A stretch of DNA of 64,000 bases from Lentibacillus populi (lineage in GTDB: Bacteria > Bacillota > Bacilli > Bacillales > Amphibacillaceae). Location of the stretch: NCBI GenBank assembly GCA_014642895.1, contig BMJD01000001.1, forward strand, positions 124,001 through 188,000, read 5' to 3'. A program made the translations under genes and the position numbers. Within the stretch, counting starts at the first letter, position 1, and the number at the start of each line of letters is the position of its first letter. The notes under the pieces are model-generated. The model had not been told where the DNA came from and ran no database searches. It worked only from the letters and a program-made list of their open reading frames with translations. Below are positions 8,871 to 18,729 of this stretch, one piece after another.

Positions 8871-9987
8871 GGATCTCCTCCTTCCTGAAATACCAAATTA
8901 TGGAAAACAGCATAATGATGCATGTGGCCAGGTTTGCGCTTCCACCTGACAGAAATGGCTGAAGCGGATTAAGCATATCCACCCAAGGCCATTTTTGTAT
9001 CATCCCAGTATTTGGGATAATTGCCCCGCTGGCAACCGCCATAATTAAGGCGATGGCGAATGCAGTGGTATAGTAAAGAAATTGCCTTCTAAACAGGTTT
9101 GCCATTAAAAAAGCCGCTATGCTTAGGGTTAGCCGAAAACTTGTTAGACTCCAGATGGATATTTGCTCCTGGAAAATAATTGAAAATATACTAACACTCA
9201 GTAAATCCACTATAAAGCACAAAACAGTATAAATAATAAAATTAAAAACGAGATAGTGTTTGAACGAATAGCGCATAAAAGCAAATCGCACGTTGACACT
9301 GGCGTGTTTTTCATGAATTATCCAGTCAAACAGCAGCAGGGTTGATAAAAGGGAGAAGATCGCCCACAACCCCCATATATGGAACAATTGCGCGTCATTA
9401 TTCTGTGACGAATTTTCTGTATCACCGAAAGAAAAAGATGTTTTCAGCAAATCTTGCTCCGATTGAATCTCCTTCGATTTTGCAACGATTTCATCCCATG
9501 TCCATTGTTTAGTTGACTGGTAGTGGCCGATTAGCTCCTGAACGGTATATGCCGCTTTCGACCGCCCAGTTTCTTGCTGGATATAGGATAATATCATTTC
9601 TTTTACCGGTGTATACGCGAATGAAAGGTCTGATCGATAACTTGTGAGTAATCGGTTACGGCTGCCTTCACGAATTTCTTCCTCATAGCCATCATGGATA
9701 ACAAAGACACTATCCAGTTGATGCTTCTTTAACCGATATAAAGCAACATCCTCTTCAAGCTGGTAGACCCGAATGAATGGTGTTGACTTGATCTCGTTTC
9801 GCAATTCGCTTGCTGCATCTGATTCGTCTTCCATAACAATACCAACAGGTACTTTGCTATCATCGGTAACGGCATTGGCTGCTTTTGCAATCCCGATTGT
9901 TGCGATCAATGGAATCAACAGCCAGAACAGGAGACTTGGCCAGTGTCTTTTCCAATGGAGAAATCGTGTTTCTATAATATATTTCAC
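8863..9987 (-). CDS. ABC-2 type permease (second subunit), GTG start
   Basis: 374-residue permease with one N-terminal membrane segment (SLLFWLLIPLIATIGIA), a large external domain of about 150 residues, and five or so C-terminal segments. The open frame extends seven codons further, but the ribosome site GGAAGGAG lies inside that extension. The GTG at 9987 overlaps the TGA stop of the previous gene as GTGA, so translational coupling is likely. Pairs with the next permease and the ATPase. Confidence 0.85.
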   Translation of the reverse strand: MKYIIETRFLHWKRHWPSLLFWLLIPLIATIGIAKAANAVTDDSKVPVGIVMEDESDAASELRNEIKSTPFIRVYQLEEDVALYRLKKHQLDSVFVIHDGYEEEIREGSRNRLLTSYRSDLSFAYTPVKEMILSYIQQETGRSKAAYTVQELIGHYQSTKQWTWDEIVAKSKEIQSEQDLLKTSFSFGDTENSSQNNDAQLFHIWGLWAIFSLLSTLLLFDWIIHEKHASVNVRFAFMRYSFKHYLVFNFIIYTVLCFIVDLLSVSIFSIIFQEQISIWSLTSFRLTLSIAAFLMANLFRRQFLYYTTAFAIALIMAVASGAIIPNTGMIQKWPWVDMLNPLQPFLSGGSANLATCIIMLFSIIWYFRKEEIHA

Positions 9988-11207
9988 GATCGGGCACGCT
10001 CCTTCCACAATGAAAAACCCGCAAAGATAAAAAATATAGCACTAGAAAGCAGGATAAGTGGCAGGTAGTCCGCATAAAACCGTTCATTTAAAATGATCTC
10101 CTGCAGCCAATGGAATGCTTGATTGGCAAAACTGTAAGGCAAAAATGCCTGCACATACATCGGAAAATATAATACTGGTATAATTGCTCCACTTATCAAC
10201 AATAGGAGCAGGGTAAATAGCGATTGAATAAGTAAGCGCAATTTTTGCGATCGGAAAATCGTTTCGATAATGGCTAACACTCCCAAAAAGCTAAACCCGT
10301 ATAATAACGTAATGATCGCAATCCGCCCATAGTCCTCCCCATACAGTGGTATAGCTGTAATTTTTTGAAATAGAACCAAGGCAAATCCAGAAAGAAACAT
10401 GGTAACGGAAAGAGACACTATTATTTTTGCCAGGATTTGCTGGAGCTCGATAACACCGTAAAGCCGCATCCGCTGCTCCATCCGTTGATGTTCATCGTTT
10501 GTTAATAATGAATAGAAAGCAATCAGCCAAATGGTGACGATAATAAACCAAGCTGCAAGTGTATAATAGTGGATCGGTGAACTTGTAGCATTGTTCATTA
10601 TCGTTTCCTCATCCAGGATTTTGTCCTTGCCAATTGTATAAAAGATAAAGCTGGTAAATTGGTCAAATAACAGGTCATTTCTTTCATCAGTTGCAATCGG
10701 TAATTGCTTGGCAAAGTAATTAATCGTTAAAATATTTGCTTGTGCTGCCCGGATATGCCGGGAAATGCTGTCCAATAGTTCTTTGATGAGATAGCTTTCC
10801 GTTTGCTTTGCCGGATTTCCGGCAATATGTAATGTAACTGAATTTCCATTATATAAATCACTGGTAAATCCTGCTGGAAAGGTTATATACCCACTAATCT
10901 TACTCTGCTTCAGCTGCTCAAGGGCCTTGTCCTCGGGTAATGCATGGATCGTTATATAGCTGCCCAATTGGGATGACTCCTCAATTAATTTCACGACCAG
11001 CTGTGTTTCTTTCGATTGATCTAAATCGACTAATCCTACTTGAATCGCTTCGTGTTCATCTTGACCTGTAAATGTAATCATAAGTATGGCGCTTAATGCA
11101 ATAATGATAATTGGAAAAAGCAAAAGAAGAGGAAGTGATGGCCACTTCCTCCAAAGTTTCTTCGCATCATTTCGGATAAATAGAATGATGTGTTTCATAA
11201 AAGACAT
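9984..11207 (-). CDS. ABC-2 type permease (first subunit)
   Basis: 407-residue permease of the same plan: an N-terminal helix (PLLLLFPIIIIALSAILMIT), an extracytoplasmic domain to about residue 200, then five or six helices. The fold matches the ABC2_membrane_3 (YhgE/Pip-like) group of drug or peptide exporters. First gene of the leftward exporter trio, 50 bases after the gene at 11258-12859. Confidence 0.87.
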   Translation of the reverse strand: MSFMKHIILFIRNDAKKLWRKWPSLPLLLLFPIIIIALSAILMITFTGQDEHEAIQVGLVDLDQSKETQLVVKLIEESSQLGSYITIHALPEDKALEQLKQSKISGYITFPAGFTSDLYNGNSVTLHIAGNPAKQTESYLIKELLDSISRHIRAAQANILTINYFAKQLPIATDERNDLLFDQFTSFIFYTIGKDKILDEETIMNNATSSPIHYYTLAAWFIIVTIWLIAFYSLLTNDEHQRMEQRMRLYGVIELQQILAKIIVSLSVTMFLSGFALVLFQKITAIPLYGEDYGRIAIITLLYGFSFLGVLAIIETIFRSQKLRLLIQSLFTLLLLLISGAIIPVLYFPMYVQAFLPYSFANQAFHWLQEIILNERFYADYLPLILLSSAIFFIFAGFSLWKERARS

Positions 11208-11257
11208 GCTGTCACTTCCTTGTAGCTAGGAAAATTGGCCAAATCATATCGTATTCT

Positions 11258-12859
11258 TTATAGGCCGTTCAGATCTCCACCGCCGCCAGCTCCAAGAATG
11301 CCCATTAACCATTGCTGATATTGGGGCGCTACATCTGTTTCAAAATAATTCATAATCTCATTTACAGACATGCTGCCAATATCTTTTACGTTAGAATCAT
11401 CAGGTGTGTTAACCTTTTTAATTGTTTTGGCGTCTTTCTTAACGTGAAGGCTGGCCATATCTTGGGTAACATTAAGAGCAGGTGCATCAATTGCAAATGT
11501 ATTTTCCGAATTCATTTTATCTTTGTCATAGGATGCTTTGCCTGACCAATTGAAGCTAATGTCTCCACCTGGTTCCGATACGGAAAATACTCGTTCATAA
11601 TCACGTCTGTCATCCTTTAATGTCTCGGTACCTTCATATGAATACTCGACATCTTCAATTGCAAGTTTAATAGAGTCATTTGCTTTATTATCTTTCCATG
11701 ATAAATCACCTGTGAATGTCACGGTTCCTTTGTTGATAGAATCATCAGCGGTTATCTCGTAATCGAATTTTTGAGTTGTGTCATTCAATAGGTGGGTACC
11801 CTTTATTGTAAGTGTATTAATCTCATCTTTGCTTCCGCCTGCACCAATCGAGAAATCGCGTTGTACAATCAAGTTGTTTTTCACCCAAATAATGGATGTT
11901 AAACCGTTTGGAATATGCGAATCTTTTATGTCCTTAATCAGTTTATCAAGATCCTCTCCAAATAGTTTATCGATATCTTCGTTAAAATTGAGATCCATTG
12001 CTTCTGGGCTAATTCCAAATAGGCGAAGTTCCATTTGTTCCTTGAAAAGCTTTTGCAATTTCTTATCATCTTGCATTTTCTCCAGAATAGATACGAATAA
12101 ATCCTTCGTCTCCTGCTCTGAGAGATGCATGGTTATTTTTTCTGTATCAAAATTTTTGTTATCAACCTTGATTGTTTCTTTTGCTGAATCAAAGGCATCA
12201 CCAGGAATTTCATCGAAAATTTTCGTTGCATATTCTTCTTTTAAGTAGTTTAGATCTTCTTCCGGCAGCCCTTTTACAAGCTCAAAGAATGTATTGAAAT
12301 CAATTGTTTCTCCTTCAGGAAAAGATGGATCTGCTTCATGCAACAGTTTTCCAATGTCCTTATCTTTTATTTGTAAGGATTCTTTCAGAAATGGAAGTCC
12401 AAGTAATAATTTATCAGCATCAATGTAAAATTTCATATCTTTCATTTCCATTTCTCCAAAGTTCGCTTGGATGTCTGTTACAAGCTGTTTTTCCTTCAGA
12501 TCGGTTTGTGATGTTAATGTAAGTGTTGCGTTATTGATGATTTCCTGCGGGTCCATCATCCCGTATCCACCACCATAGGGATCATTGTATTCCCCCGATA
12601 ATTTAAAAGTAGTTTCAATTGGATTCTCTTCCGTTTGTTCCCGCCATGCCAACTCAGGTTCATAGCGCTCTGTGATTTTATCCTTCATAAAATCAATTGT
12701 GTTTTTCTCTGCTTTGAAATATTGCGCCTTATCGGAACCTGTTACCGTTACGTATGCTGCAACACCACCACCTACAAGCAATACAGCAACTACGATAATG
12801 GCAATAAGCTTTTTGGATAAGCCTTTTTTTGTCTGCTCTCCGTTTTGCGTTTCATCCAT
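11258..12859 (-). CDS. Membrane-anchored extracytoplasmic protein of unknown function
   Basis: 533 residues: a short Lys-rich cytoplasmic start, one transmembrane helix (residues about 17-38, LIAIIVVAVLLVGGGVAAYV), then a large, charged, secreted region rich in beta-strand-like repeats, ending in a glycine-rich tail (GILGAGGGGDLNG). It resembles DUF6583-type proteins of Bacillaceae as I recall them, which I could not confirm. It lies 50 bases upstream of the ABC exporter genes in the same direction, so it may act with that exporter (inference). Confidence 0.75.
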   Translation of the reverse strand: MDETQNGEQTKKGLSKKLIAIIVVAVLLVGGGVAAYVTVTGSDKAQYFKAEKNTIDFMKDKITERYEPELAWREQTEENPIETTFKLSGEYNDPYGGGYGMMDPQEIINNATLTLTSQTDLKEKQLVTDIQANFGEMEMKDMKFYIDADKLLLGLPFLKESLQIKDKDIGKLLHEADPSFPEGETIDFNTFFELVKGLPEEDLNYLKEEYATKIFDEIPGDAFDSAKETIKVDNKNFDTEKITMHLSEQETKDLFVSILEKMQDDKKLQKLFKEQMELRLFGISPEAMDLNFNEDIDKLFGEDLDKLIKDIKDSHIPNGLTSIIWVKNNLIVQRDFSIGAGGSKDEINTLTIKGTHLLNDTTQKFDYEITADDSINKGTVTFTGDLSWKDNKANDSIKLAIEDVEYSYEGTETLKDDRRDYERVFSVSEPGGDISFNWSGKASYDKDKMNSENTFAIDAPALNVTQDMASLHVKKDAKTIKKVNTPDDSNVKDIGSMSVNEIMNYFETDVAPQYQQWLMGILGAGGGGDLNGL

Positions 12860-13160
12860 CTTGCAAATCTCCTCTCAGTCTAAGTCTTTTTAAAAGATAT
12901 GTATTATTAAGAAACAAGCTTAATAACAACAATGTCACGAATAATTATATATCATCCACAGAAAAAATAGTCAAATGGTTATAAGAACTTTAAAATTTAT
13001 TTAATTCTATATACCTATATTTATTCTTAATTAAAAATAGATTAATGGGTATATATACATTTAAATAAGGCAAAAAATGGTTTATGGTTTATGTATATTT
13101 CGATTTAAAGCGAGAAAAGCAACGTGTGAGTGAATTATACAGGACTTATTAATTATTTTA
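12860..13160. other. AT-rich intergenic region without genes
   Basis: About 300 very AT-rich bases hold the upstream region of the 11258-12859 gene. I see no convincing open frame, RNA gene or repeat. Several TATA-like stretches make promoter assignment ambiguous. Confidence 0.6.
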
Positions 13161-13163
13161 TTG

Positions 13164-13202
13164 CATAAAAAAGATAGATGCTTGTTTATGCATCTATCCT
13201 TC
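13164..13202 (-). terminator. Terminator of sspI
   Basis: GATAGATGC (13172-13180) and GCATCTATC form a perfect stem. Reading leftward it is followed by TTTTTTATG, placing it after the sspI stop. Confidence 0.85.
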
Positions 13203-13219
13203 GTAATGCTTCGGGCTTG

Positions 13220-13444
13220 TTATAGTGAGGTTGTTGCTTTTTTTACCCCTTGCTCCAGACTATTGACCATTTCCTGTTTTTCCTGTTCATCGGACTGTTT
13301 CCAGATTAATTCAAAAAGCACCCCTAACCCGGGCAGCATTTTTTCTTCGCCATTTTGAATAGCATCGACAATCGTTGCTTCCAATTGCTCCTGATCATTT
13401 GCTGCAATATTCGTTACTATAGCTTTCCGCAAATTTAAATCCAA
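13220..13444 (-). CDS. sspI: Small acid-soluble spore protein I, TTG start
   Basis: 74-residue Ssp[10 protein letters not shown]...[32 protein letters not shown] matches the B. subtilis protein closely. It is a minor spore-core protein made late in the forespore. An ATG lies three codons upstream, but the ribosome site GAGGTGA and the family start point to the TTG at 13444. A sigma-G promoter is expected, but I could not place one securely. Confidence 0.92.
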   Translation of the reverse strand: MDLNLRKAIVTNIAANDQEQLEATIVDAIQNGEEKMLPGLGVLFELIWKQSDEQEKQEMVNSLEQGVKKATTSL

Positions 13445-13548
13445 GCAGATCACCTCTTCGTATATAGTAGGATTAACGTTAGTTTGACCGGAACAGGGGG
13501 AAATATGTATGATGGAACAAGATAAAATGAACCCGAGGATGTGTGCTT

Positions 13549-14292
13549 ATGATTACTTCTATTCAAAATGATAAAGCAAAACAATGGCATAAACTAAAAA
13601 AGAAAAAAGAACGCGTACGATCAAAAACCTTTTTAATAGAAGGCTTTCACTTAATTGAGGAGGCACACGCAAGTAATTGGAAAATTGAAGAGTTCATTTT
13701 GCTGGAAGGAACCGATGCACCTGGTTTTTCAACGGATTATCCGGTTTTTATCGTTTCCCCCTCCGTTTTTAATCATATATCCGAAACGAAAACACCACAG
13801 GGAATTGCAGCAGTTGTCCGTATGAAGGCTTCTGTGTGGGAATCATTCGAAAAAGTGCTGCTTGTCGATGCCGTGCAGGATCCGGGTAATTTGGGAACAA
13901 TGATCCGAACGGCTGATGCTGCTGGGTTTGATGCCGTCATTCTTGGGGAGAATACGGTCGATATGTACAATAATAAGGTAGTTCGTTCTACACAGGGATC
14001 CCTTTTTCATATTCCGGTTTTTCAGGAAAGCTTATTGGCAAAAATTCCTGTGTTAAAGGATGAAGGATTCACCGTTTGGGCATCAGCATTAATGAATTCA
14101 GTCCCTTTTACGGCAATTACCCCTGACAGAAAGGTAGCATTAATTATCGGGAATGAAGGTGCAGGTATTACGGAAGAAATCATCCATTTAGCAGACCATT
14201 GTGTAAAGATCCCGATTTATGGAAAGGCAGAATCATTAAACGCCAGTGTTGCCGCCGGAATATTAATGTATTATATCAAAGCAAAGGCGTAA
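13549..14292 (+). CDS. ysgA: SpoU/TrmH-family RNA 2'-O-methyltransferase YsgA
   Basis: 247 residues: an N-terminal L30e-like substrate-binding domain (to about 100), then the SpoU knot with motif 1 (VQDPGNLGTMIRTADAAG), motif 2 (IIGNEGAGI) and motif 3 (SLNASVAAGILMYY). It methylates ribose in rRNA or tRNA; the exact target is unknown. Gene order sspI-ysgA-pheS matches B. subtilis. The stop TAA lies inside the tip hairpin of the following repeat, so the last few codons are element sequence. Confidence 0.93.
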   Translation: MITSIQNDKAKQWHKLKKKKERVRSKTFLIEGFHLIEEAHASNWKIEEFILLEGTDAPGFSTDYPVFIVSPSVFNHISETKTPQGIAAVVRMKASVWESFEKVLLVDAVQDPGNLGTMIRTADAAGFDAVILGENTVDMYNNKVVRSTQGSLFHIPVFQESLLAKIPVLKDEGFTVWASALMNSVPFTAITPDRKVALIIGNEGAGITEEIIHLADHCVKIPIYGKAESLNASVAAGILMYYIKAKA

Positions 14293-14605
14293 GTGCCCGG
14301 TTAGCGGCGTATGGACTGCGCCCTGCCATGCAGGGTGGTTCGGTGTTGCTGCCGGGAGCAGCGGTCTTAACCGAACATTCCTGCCGTAGGAGATAAAGGA
14401 AACATGCCCCTGCAAAAGGGGTAGACGTGAGTTGGACGCAAAGTCTGTTCTTAGTCGGCCTTCCTCCTTCCCCGAACCGATGTTGACTTATCGTACGGAG
14501 GCGGGTGTTGTCCATTAGCCGCTGGGCGCTGGAGCCGGACGTGGCCAATCCTGGTGTAAGTTAAATAGAGCTAGAATTTTTTTGATTTCTTTCTTGAAGG
14601 GCTAA
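14280..14605 (+). repeat. Family A repeat, long form
   Basis: Forward copy. The left tip GGCGTAAGTGCC carries the ysgA stop codon. Hairpins are CCCTGCCATGCAGGG, GCTGC-CGGGA-GCAGC (same stem, new loop) and GGAC-GCAAA-GTCT. The right end GGCGCTGGAGCCGGACGTGG ends at 14544, followed by a degenerate AT-rich tail. Confidence 0.92.
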
Positions 14606-14660
14606 CTATTGCAACATGTCACGATTTTATCTATAATAGAAAGTAAATTTTTTATAATAT

Positions 14661-14940
14661 GCTATGAAAGAGACAATTATCAATAAAAAGTGGTCAAGGG
14701 AGGAAATGTCCTGGACTGAAAGCATTTCTGCCACGTCATTGTTAATTTTTCACTCTGGAGCCGACACTTGGACCTTGGGTAACAGAAATGTATGATGTTG
14801 AATTCTTCTGCTATTGCAAGTAAAGGTGTTCCGGATTTTTCCGTTATCAAGTTTAAGCAGGACACAGAATAATTGTGTCAACAAGGGTGGTACCGCGACT
14901 CGAAAGCCTCGTCCCTTATTTAGGGGATAAGGCTTTTTTT
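14661..14940 (+). promoter_or_regulatory. T-box leader of pheST
   Basis: The T-box AGGGTGGTACCGCG (14884-14897) is followed by a terminator AAAGCCTCGTCCC / GGGGATAAGGCTTTTTTT (14903-14940). The upstream 220 bases include a TTC triplet near 14802 that would serve as Phe specifier. Uncharged tRNA-Phe should favour antitermination. Confidence 0.92.
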
Positions 14941-14964
14941 GTATTTCATAAAGGAGGTTTATTA

Positions 14965-15999
14965 ATGAAGAAGCAATTGGAGGCACTAAAAGCAGAAGCG
15001 TTAGCACGTATTGCCGAAACAAATGACAGAAAAGAGCTGCAGACGATCCGTGTTGCCTATTTAGGGAAAAAAGGATCGATTACCGGGATTTTAAAAGGTA
15101 TGGGAAAGCTGCCCAAGGAAGAACGACCAGTAATAGGTGAGGTTGCCAACCATGTCAGAGAATCGATTACCGAAGCAATCGAACAAAAAAATGAAACACT
15201 TGAACAACAGGCATTGGAACAGCAGCTCATGAACGAAACGATCGATGTGACATTGCCAGGACGCCCTGTTCCAAAGGGAGGAGCGCATTTATTAACGAAG
15301 ATCGTGAAAGAAATTGAAGACCTGTTTATCGGCATGGGGTTTGAAGTAAGAGAAGGCCCAGAGGTCGAAACAGACTATTACAACTTTGAGGCATTAAATT
15401 TACCGAAACATCACCCTGCACGGGATATGCAGGACACATTTTATATTACAAATGAACTGTTATTACGGACACACACATCCCCGGTTCAGGCCCGAACAAT
15501 GCGAGAGTATGAAGGAAACAAGAGTGTAAAGATGATCTGTCCAGGGAAGGTTTACCGCCGTGATACAGATGATGCAACCCATTCCCATCAATTTACACAA
15601 ATTGAAGGTCTATATGTCGATAAAGATGTGCGCATGAGTGATTTAAAAGGAATATTGGACGTATTTGCGAAAAAATTGTTCGGTATTGATCGGGAAATTC
15701 GTCTGCGACCAAGCTTTTTCCCGTTTACTGAACCGTCAGTTGAAATGGATATTTCGTGCAAGGTTTGTCATGGAAAGGGATGCTCGGTATGTAAGGGAAC
15801 AGGCTGGATCGAAATTCTTGGTGCCGGTATGGTACATCCCAATGTATTGTCCATGGCAGGTTACGACCCGGAAGTGTACACGGGATTTGCTTTTGGCATG
15901 GGTCCCGAACGGATTGCGATGCTGAAATACGGTGTTGATGATATTCGTCAATTTTACACAAATGATAAGCGGTTTTTGAAGCAATTTCATACGATTTAA
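14965..15999 (+). CDS. pheS: Phenylalanyl-tRNA synthetase alpha subunit
   Basis: 344 residues, cytoplasmic alpha-2-beta-2 enzyme. An N-terminal coiled coil (to about 90) contacts tRNA. The class II core has motif 2 ([22 protein letters not shown]) and motif 3 ([14 protein letters not shown]). The frame is open upstream through the T-box terminator, but AAAGGAGG places the start at the ATG of MKKQLEALK. Operon with pheT, 20 bases downstream. Confidence 0.97.
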   Translation: MKKQLEALKAEALARIAETNDRKELQTIRVAYLGKKGSITGILKGMGKLPKEERPVIGEVANHVRESITEAIEQKNETLEQQALEQQLMNETIDVTLPGRPVPKGGAHLLTKIVKEIEDLFIGMGFEVREGPEVETDYYNFEALNLPKHHPARDMQDTFYITNELLLRTHTSPVQARTMREYEGNKSVKMICPGKVYRRDTDDATHSHQFTQIEGLYVDKDVRMSDLKGILDVFAKKLFGIDREIRLRPSFFPFTEPSVEMDISCKVCHGKGCSVCKGTGWIEILGAGMVHPNVLSMAGYDPEVYTGFAFGMGPERIAMLKYGVDDIRQFYTNDKRFLKQFHTI

Positions 16000-16019
16000 G
16001 TTAAGGGGGTATAGAAACA

Positions 16020-18449
16020 GTGTTAGTTTCTTTAAATTGGCTAAAAAACTATGTTGATCTTGGAAATATTTCACCTGAAGCACTTGCTGAGAAAATAACG
16101 AAGAGCGGTATTGAGGTGGATGGAATTGAATATATTGCGGAACAGAGTAAGGATGTCGTTGTCGGGCTTGTTACAGAATGTGACAAACATCCGAATGCCG
16201 ACAAATTAAATCTTTGCCAGGTGGCCATTGGTGAAGATGAGACGTTGCAAATTATTTGCGGAGCACCGAATATTAAACAGGGGCAAAAAGTAGCTGTTGC
16301 CAAGCCAGGTGCAGTATTACCGGGGAATTTTAAAATAAAAAAGGTAAAATTACGGGGAATCGAATCGAATGGCATGATCTGTTCGCTTCAGGAATTGGGG
16401 ATTCAAGATAAGTATGTGCCAAAAGATGTAGCGGATGGAATATTCGTTTTCCCGGATGATGTTGAAGTTGGTCAGGATGTGACACCACTCCTGAACCTCG
16501 ATGATGCCATTTTGGAATTTGACCTGACACCTAACAGGGCTGATTGTTTAAGTATGTTAGGAGTTGCTTACGAGGTGGCAGCAATCCTTGATCAAGCACT
16601 AAATTTACCAGAAGAAAAGGTTACACCAGCCAGTGAAAATACTGCTGATTATATATCTGTTCAAGTAGAGGACAAGAATTTAAATCCATTTTACGGTGCT
16701 TTTATCGTAAAAGATATACAAGTTGGGCCATCACCATTGTGGATGCGCAATTATTTGATGGCAGCAGGAATTCGCCCAATTAATAATGTGGTTGATATTA
16801 CCAATTACGTGTTGCTTGAATATGGTCAGCCATTACATGCGTTTGATTATGATCGCCTGCAATCAAAGGAAATTGTTACGCGTCGTGCTGATGAGAACGA
16901 AACAATTGTCACTTTGGATGGCCAGGAACGTCAATTGTCAAACCACAATCTGGTTATTACAAATGGAGAAGAACCGGTTGCACTTGCCGGTGTAATGGGT
17001 GGTGCCAATACAGAAGTTCATGACGGAACACGTACAATTATGCTTGAAGCTGCTTATTTTGATCCGTCCTCCGTCAGAAGAACGGTAAAAGATACCGGAT
17101 TGCGTAGCGAGTCAAGCACGCGATTTGAAAAGGGCATTGACCCAAATCGTGTAAAGCATGCCGGAGAAAGAGCATGTCAGCTACTTGAGAAATATGCCAA
17201 TGGAAAAGTTTTAACTAACCCGGTTGTTGTGGATGTACTCAATTATACGGAAAGAGAAGTTACCGTTAATCGAGACGAGATTAACAAACGGCTTGGCACG
17301 GAAATCACAACAGCAGAGATTGCCGATATTTTAACAAAATTACGTTTTCAATACGAAGAAACGGATGATAAATTCCATGTACAAGTTCCAACGAGGCGTG
17401 GCGATATTGCCATTTTTGAAGATATGCTGGAGGAAGTGGCGCGAATATATGGTTATGACAATTTACCATATACGCTGCCAGCAGGAGCCTCGCAAGCTGG
17501 TGCCCTTACAGAGCGACAATTACTAAAGCGTGAAGTTAAAAGCTTTATGCAGGGAGCTGGACTTTTGGAAACGATCACTTATTCTCTGACGCGTGAAGCT
17601 TATATTGCAAAGCTGATCAGTCCAGAGGTAAAGTGTGATAATTTGTCGCCGGTAAAGCTTTTTATGCCTATGAGTGAAGATCATAAATATTTACGATTAA
17701 GCATCCTTCCAGAATTGCTGCATGTTGCATCGTATAACCAGGCTCGAAATCAGGAGGATATTGCTTATTATGAGCTAGGCTCCATATTCGTTTCCCATGA
17801 AAAACAATTAACAAAGCAGCCTGATGAGCGATTACGCTTGGCTGGTGTATTATCAGGAAACTGGCTGGTACATGAATGGCAGCAGGAAAAGAAAGCTGTT
17901 GACTTTTATGTTGCAAAAGGAATTGTTGAAGGGTTATTTGATCTTTTGGAAATTCCTGTTACATTTAAGCAAGCGGTACTACCTGACATGCATCCGGGCA
18001 GATGTGCCACCATTTCGATTGATGGGGAGATCATTGGGTTTACCGGACAGGTTCACCCATTACTTGCAAAGCAGCTTGACTTGAACGAGACATATATCTT
18101 TGATATCAACATGGAAAAAGTATTTGCTGCACACAAAAATGTTCCAAGCTACAAGCAAATTCCGAAATACCCATCGATTGTACGTGATATCGCGTTTGTT
18201 CTGGATGAACACGTGCAAGCAGGGGATGTCAAGCGAGTTATCCAGCAAACTGGAGAAGACCTTGTTAAGGATATTCAAATTTTTGATGTTTATATAGGTG
18301 ACCATTTACCTGAAGGAAAGAAATCAGTTGCATATAGACTGCTTTATCAGGATCCTTCGCGAACGTTACAGGACGAAGAGGTGGAGGAGTCGTATCAAGC
18401 GATCATTTCAGCCGTAAATGAAACGTTTCATGCATATGTAAGGTCATAA
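16020..18449 (+). CDS. pheT: Phenylalanyl-tRNA synthetase beta subunit, GTG start
   Basis: 809 residues, normal length. Domains in order: an OB/EMAP-like tRNA-binding domain (about 40-150, HPNADKLNLCQV), the B3/B4 editing domain (about 210-390), B5 (about 405-475), a synthetase-like core and the C-terminal FDX-ACB anticodon domain (IPKYPSIVRDIAFVLDE). The GTG start follows AAGGGGGT. Strong terminator after the stop. Confidence 0.97.
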   Translation: MLVSLNWLKNYVDLGNISPEALAEKITKSGIEVDGIEYIAEQSKDVVVGLVTECDKHPNADKLNLCQVAIGEDETLQIICGAPNIKQGQKVAVAKPGAVLPGNFKIKKVKLRGIESNGMICSLQELGIQDKYVPKDVADGIFVFPDDVEVGQDVTPLLNLDDAILEFDLTPNRADCLSMLGVAYEVAAILDQALNLPEEKVTPASENTADYISVQVEDKNLNPFYGAFIVKDIQVGPSPLWMRNYLMAAGIRPINNVVDITNYVLLEYGQPLHAFDYDRLQSKEIVTRRADENETIVTLDGQERQLSNHNLVITNGEEPVALAGVMGGANTEVHDGTRTIMLEAAYFDPSSVRRTVKDTGLRSESSTRFEKGIDPNRVKHAGERACQLLEKYANGKVLTNPVVVDVLNYTEREVTVNRDEINKRLGTEITTAEIADILTKLRFQYEETDDKFHVQVPTRRGDIAIFEDMLEEVARIYGYDNLPYTLPAGASQAGALTERQLLKREVKSFMQGAGLLETITYSLTREAYIAKLISPEVKCDNLSPVKLFMPMSEDHKYLRLSILPELLHVASYNQARNQEDIAYYELGSIFVSHEKQLTKQPDERLRLAGVLSGNWLVHEWQQEKKAVDFYVAKGIVEGLFDLLEIPVTFKQAVLPDMHPGRCATISIDGEIIGFTGQVHPLLAKQLDLNETYIFDINMEKVFAAHKNVPSYKQIPKYPSIVRDIAFVLDEHVQAGDVKRVIQQTGEDLVKDIQIFDVYIGDHLPEGKKSVAYRLLYQDPSRTLQDEEVEESYQAIISAVNETFHAYVRS

Positions 18450-18452
18450 TTG

Positions 18453-18497
18453 AAATCCCTGTTCCCCAGGAGTGTTTCCTGGAACAGGGATTTTTTT
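18453..18497 (+). terminator. Terminator of pheST
   Basis: AAATCCCTGTTCC (18453-18465) pairs perfectly with GGAACAGGGATTT (18481-18493), followed by Ts. Confidence 0.95.
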
Positions 18498-18500
18498 AAA

Positions 18501-18705
18501 AGATAAGAAAGTATATAAATTTAGGCTCTATTCTGCTCTCAGCAGAGTAGGCCACGTCCGGCTCCAGCGCCCAGCGACTAGTGGACTTCCTTCGCCTCCG
18601 TACGATAAGTCAACATCGGTTCGCTTCCAACTCACCGTGTTTCCTTTATCTCCTACGGCTCAGTCCAGTCCATACGTCGCTAAACGGGCGCTTGCGCCTT
18701 TGTTC
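18501..18705 (-). repeat. Family A repeat, short form
   Basis: Reverse copy with the complete tail (AAGAAAGTATATAAATTT), the CTGCTCTCAGCAGAG hairpin, the core and TTTGTTC end. Closing stem AGCGAC/GTCGCT, a further compensated variant. Confidence 0.93.
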
Positions 18706-18729
18706 TAGTGTATCGGGCGCGCCAGTAGG

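Noticed and set aside
11778-12248. 156-codon frame opposite the 533-residue membrane protein gene
   Set aside because: Serine- and phenylalanine-rich composition typical of antisense to a Glu/Lys-rich gene; no start signals.
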